In this document: one piece after another, positions 63,238 to 64,000 of the stretch
Layout: the number at the start of each line of letters is the position of its first letter
Position numbering within the stretch: position 1 is the first letter of the stretch
Source: Candidatus Altimarinota bacterium
GTDB taxonomy: Bacteria > Patescibacteriota > Gracilibacteria > BD1-5 > UBA6164
DNA length: 64,000 bases
Assembly (NCBI GenBank): GCA_013350285.1
Contig: JAAXWG010000002.1
Location: 62,001 to 126,000 of the forward strand
Reading direction: 5' to 3'
The notes under the pieces: model-generated
What the model was told of the DNA's origin: nothing
The model's database searches: none
What the model saw: only the letters and a program-made list of their open reading frames with translations
Made by a program: the position numbers and the translations under genes

Positions 63238-64000
63238 ATGCTTACAAAACTCAATCCTCTTTTTTTAGAAAGACTTAAAGAAATATACTCTCGTGAAGAA
63301 TTTGAAAAAATTACTCCATCTTTTTTGATAGAAAAAAGAAAAACGAGTTTCCGTATCAATAGCTTAAATGGAACAGAAAAAGAAGTAGAAAAAGAACTGA
63401 ATAATGCCCATATTATATTTCAAAAATTATCATTTCCCAAAAATTCTTATATTCTCAAAAATGCAAAAGAAAAAGAACTTTGGAGTTTAGAATGTTATAA
63501 ACAAGGAAAAATCTATATTCAGTCTCTTTCAAGTCAAATTCCAGTCCATTATATGGAGCTCAAAGAAGGACAAAAAGTAGCAGACATTGCGGCAGCTCCA
63601 TGAGGAAAAACAAGCCAAATTGCAGAATATGTTTGAAAAACTTGAGAAGTTATTGCAACAGAAATACAAAAAATAAGAAGTGAAAAACTAGAGTATAATA
63701 TGAAAAAACTCAACTGTGAAAATGTATCTTTTCTCAATATAGATGCAAAAAAATTAAATGAACAATTTGAAGAAGCCTATTTTGATGCTCTTCTTTTTGA
63801 TGCTCCGTGTAGCTGAGAAGGAAATATCAATATTCACAACGAAAAAAGTTTTTCTGAGTGGTCAGAAACCCATATCAAAAGAAATTATCAGAGGCAAAAA
63901 GAAATCATAGACAAAACTCTTCCCCTTCTCAAGTCATGATGAATTTTTCTTTATTCTACTTGTACTCTTGCCCCAGAAGAAAATGAAGCGATTGTGCATT
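63238..64000 (+). CDS. NOL1/NOP2/Sun-family RNA m5C methyltransferase (3' end beyond window)
   Basis: 254 codons are visible. VADIAAAPGGKTSQIAEYV (motif I, near residue 117), DALLFDAPCSGEGNINIH (motif IV with catalytic Cys), and FLYSTCTLAPEENEAIVH (motif VI with second Cys) define the RsmB/RsmF family. The N-terminal RsmB-like NusB domain is absent, so it resembles RsmF/YebU-type or archaeal forms. It starts 12 bp after the DedA gene, so the pair may be cotranscribed. Confidence 0.92.

Overview
The window comes from a very AT-rich bacterium that reads UGA as glycine (genetic code 25). This places it in the candidate phyla Absconditabacteria (SR1) or Gracilibacteria (BD1-5); the window does not decide between them. 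The evidence is direct. UGA sits at invariant glycines of many conserved motifs: the prepilin GFTLVELL, the adenylate kinase P-loop GIQGCGKGTQ, the HIT motif HVGALGGQEVMHLHLH and the HemW GGGSPSSL, where three UGAs stand in a row. All coding coordinates below use UGA=Gly; under the standard code almost every gene breaks into fragments.

Layout. 1-9268: a MurL-like epimerase (cut by the window edge), a lytic transglycosylase, rpsO, a RelA/SpoT enzyme, a type IV prepilin, a methyltransferase and argS. 9269-21200: a VirB6/TrbL-like membrane protein, gatB, a short HPF-like protein, a hemerythrin-like protein, IMPACT, nucleosidase, HemW, solute-binding and HIT genes, and several small unknown genes. 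21248-35796: dus, a phosphate transporter, a half-length PriA, apt, dnaX, an SDR, murE, a DUF4012 protein, a nucleotidyltransferase and dnaA. 35996-44708: an MltD-like transglycosylase, rnpB (RNase P RNA), adk, an RNA methyltransferase, a large unknown gene, an overlapping phospholipid operon (carS-like, pgpA, pgsA) and a GDYXXLXY/DUF2157 pair. 44709-50781: a CRISPR locus. 50822-64000: a MiaB with an inserted HAD domain, dcd, gltX, clpP, a polyprenyl synthase, uppS, an ABC exporter, secF, a DedA protein and a partial NOL1/NOP2/Sun methyltransferase.

The most interesting system is the CRISPR locus. A 1255-residue type V effector sits with a compact array of 36-nt repeats ending in the Cas12a-type hairpin TCTAC-TTTT-GTAGA. 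The effector is not a classical Cas12a. Its RuvC-I to RuvC-II gap is about 211 residues and its RuvC-II to RuvC-III gap about 158. The Nuc domain is replaced by a CxxC-16-CxxC zinc ribbon. This is the architecture of Cas12a2, the RNA-activated abortive-infection nuclease. No cas1, cas2 or cas4 lies in the window. A lone, nearly perfect repeat sits 25 nt upstream of a neighbouring DUF1801 gene, so its mRNA leader could be bound or cut by the effector. The distal end of the array has been invaded or amplified by a dispersed palindromic element.

Other unusual points: MiaB carries a whole HAD phosphatase-like domain inside its radical-SAM region; a dispersed palindrome is translated in frame inside ArgRS; PriA stops after its first helicase lobe; and a family of GTCATTCC/AGGAATGAC palindromes is scattered between genes. 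Gene identities come from motif recognition by eye, and no database search was possible.
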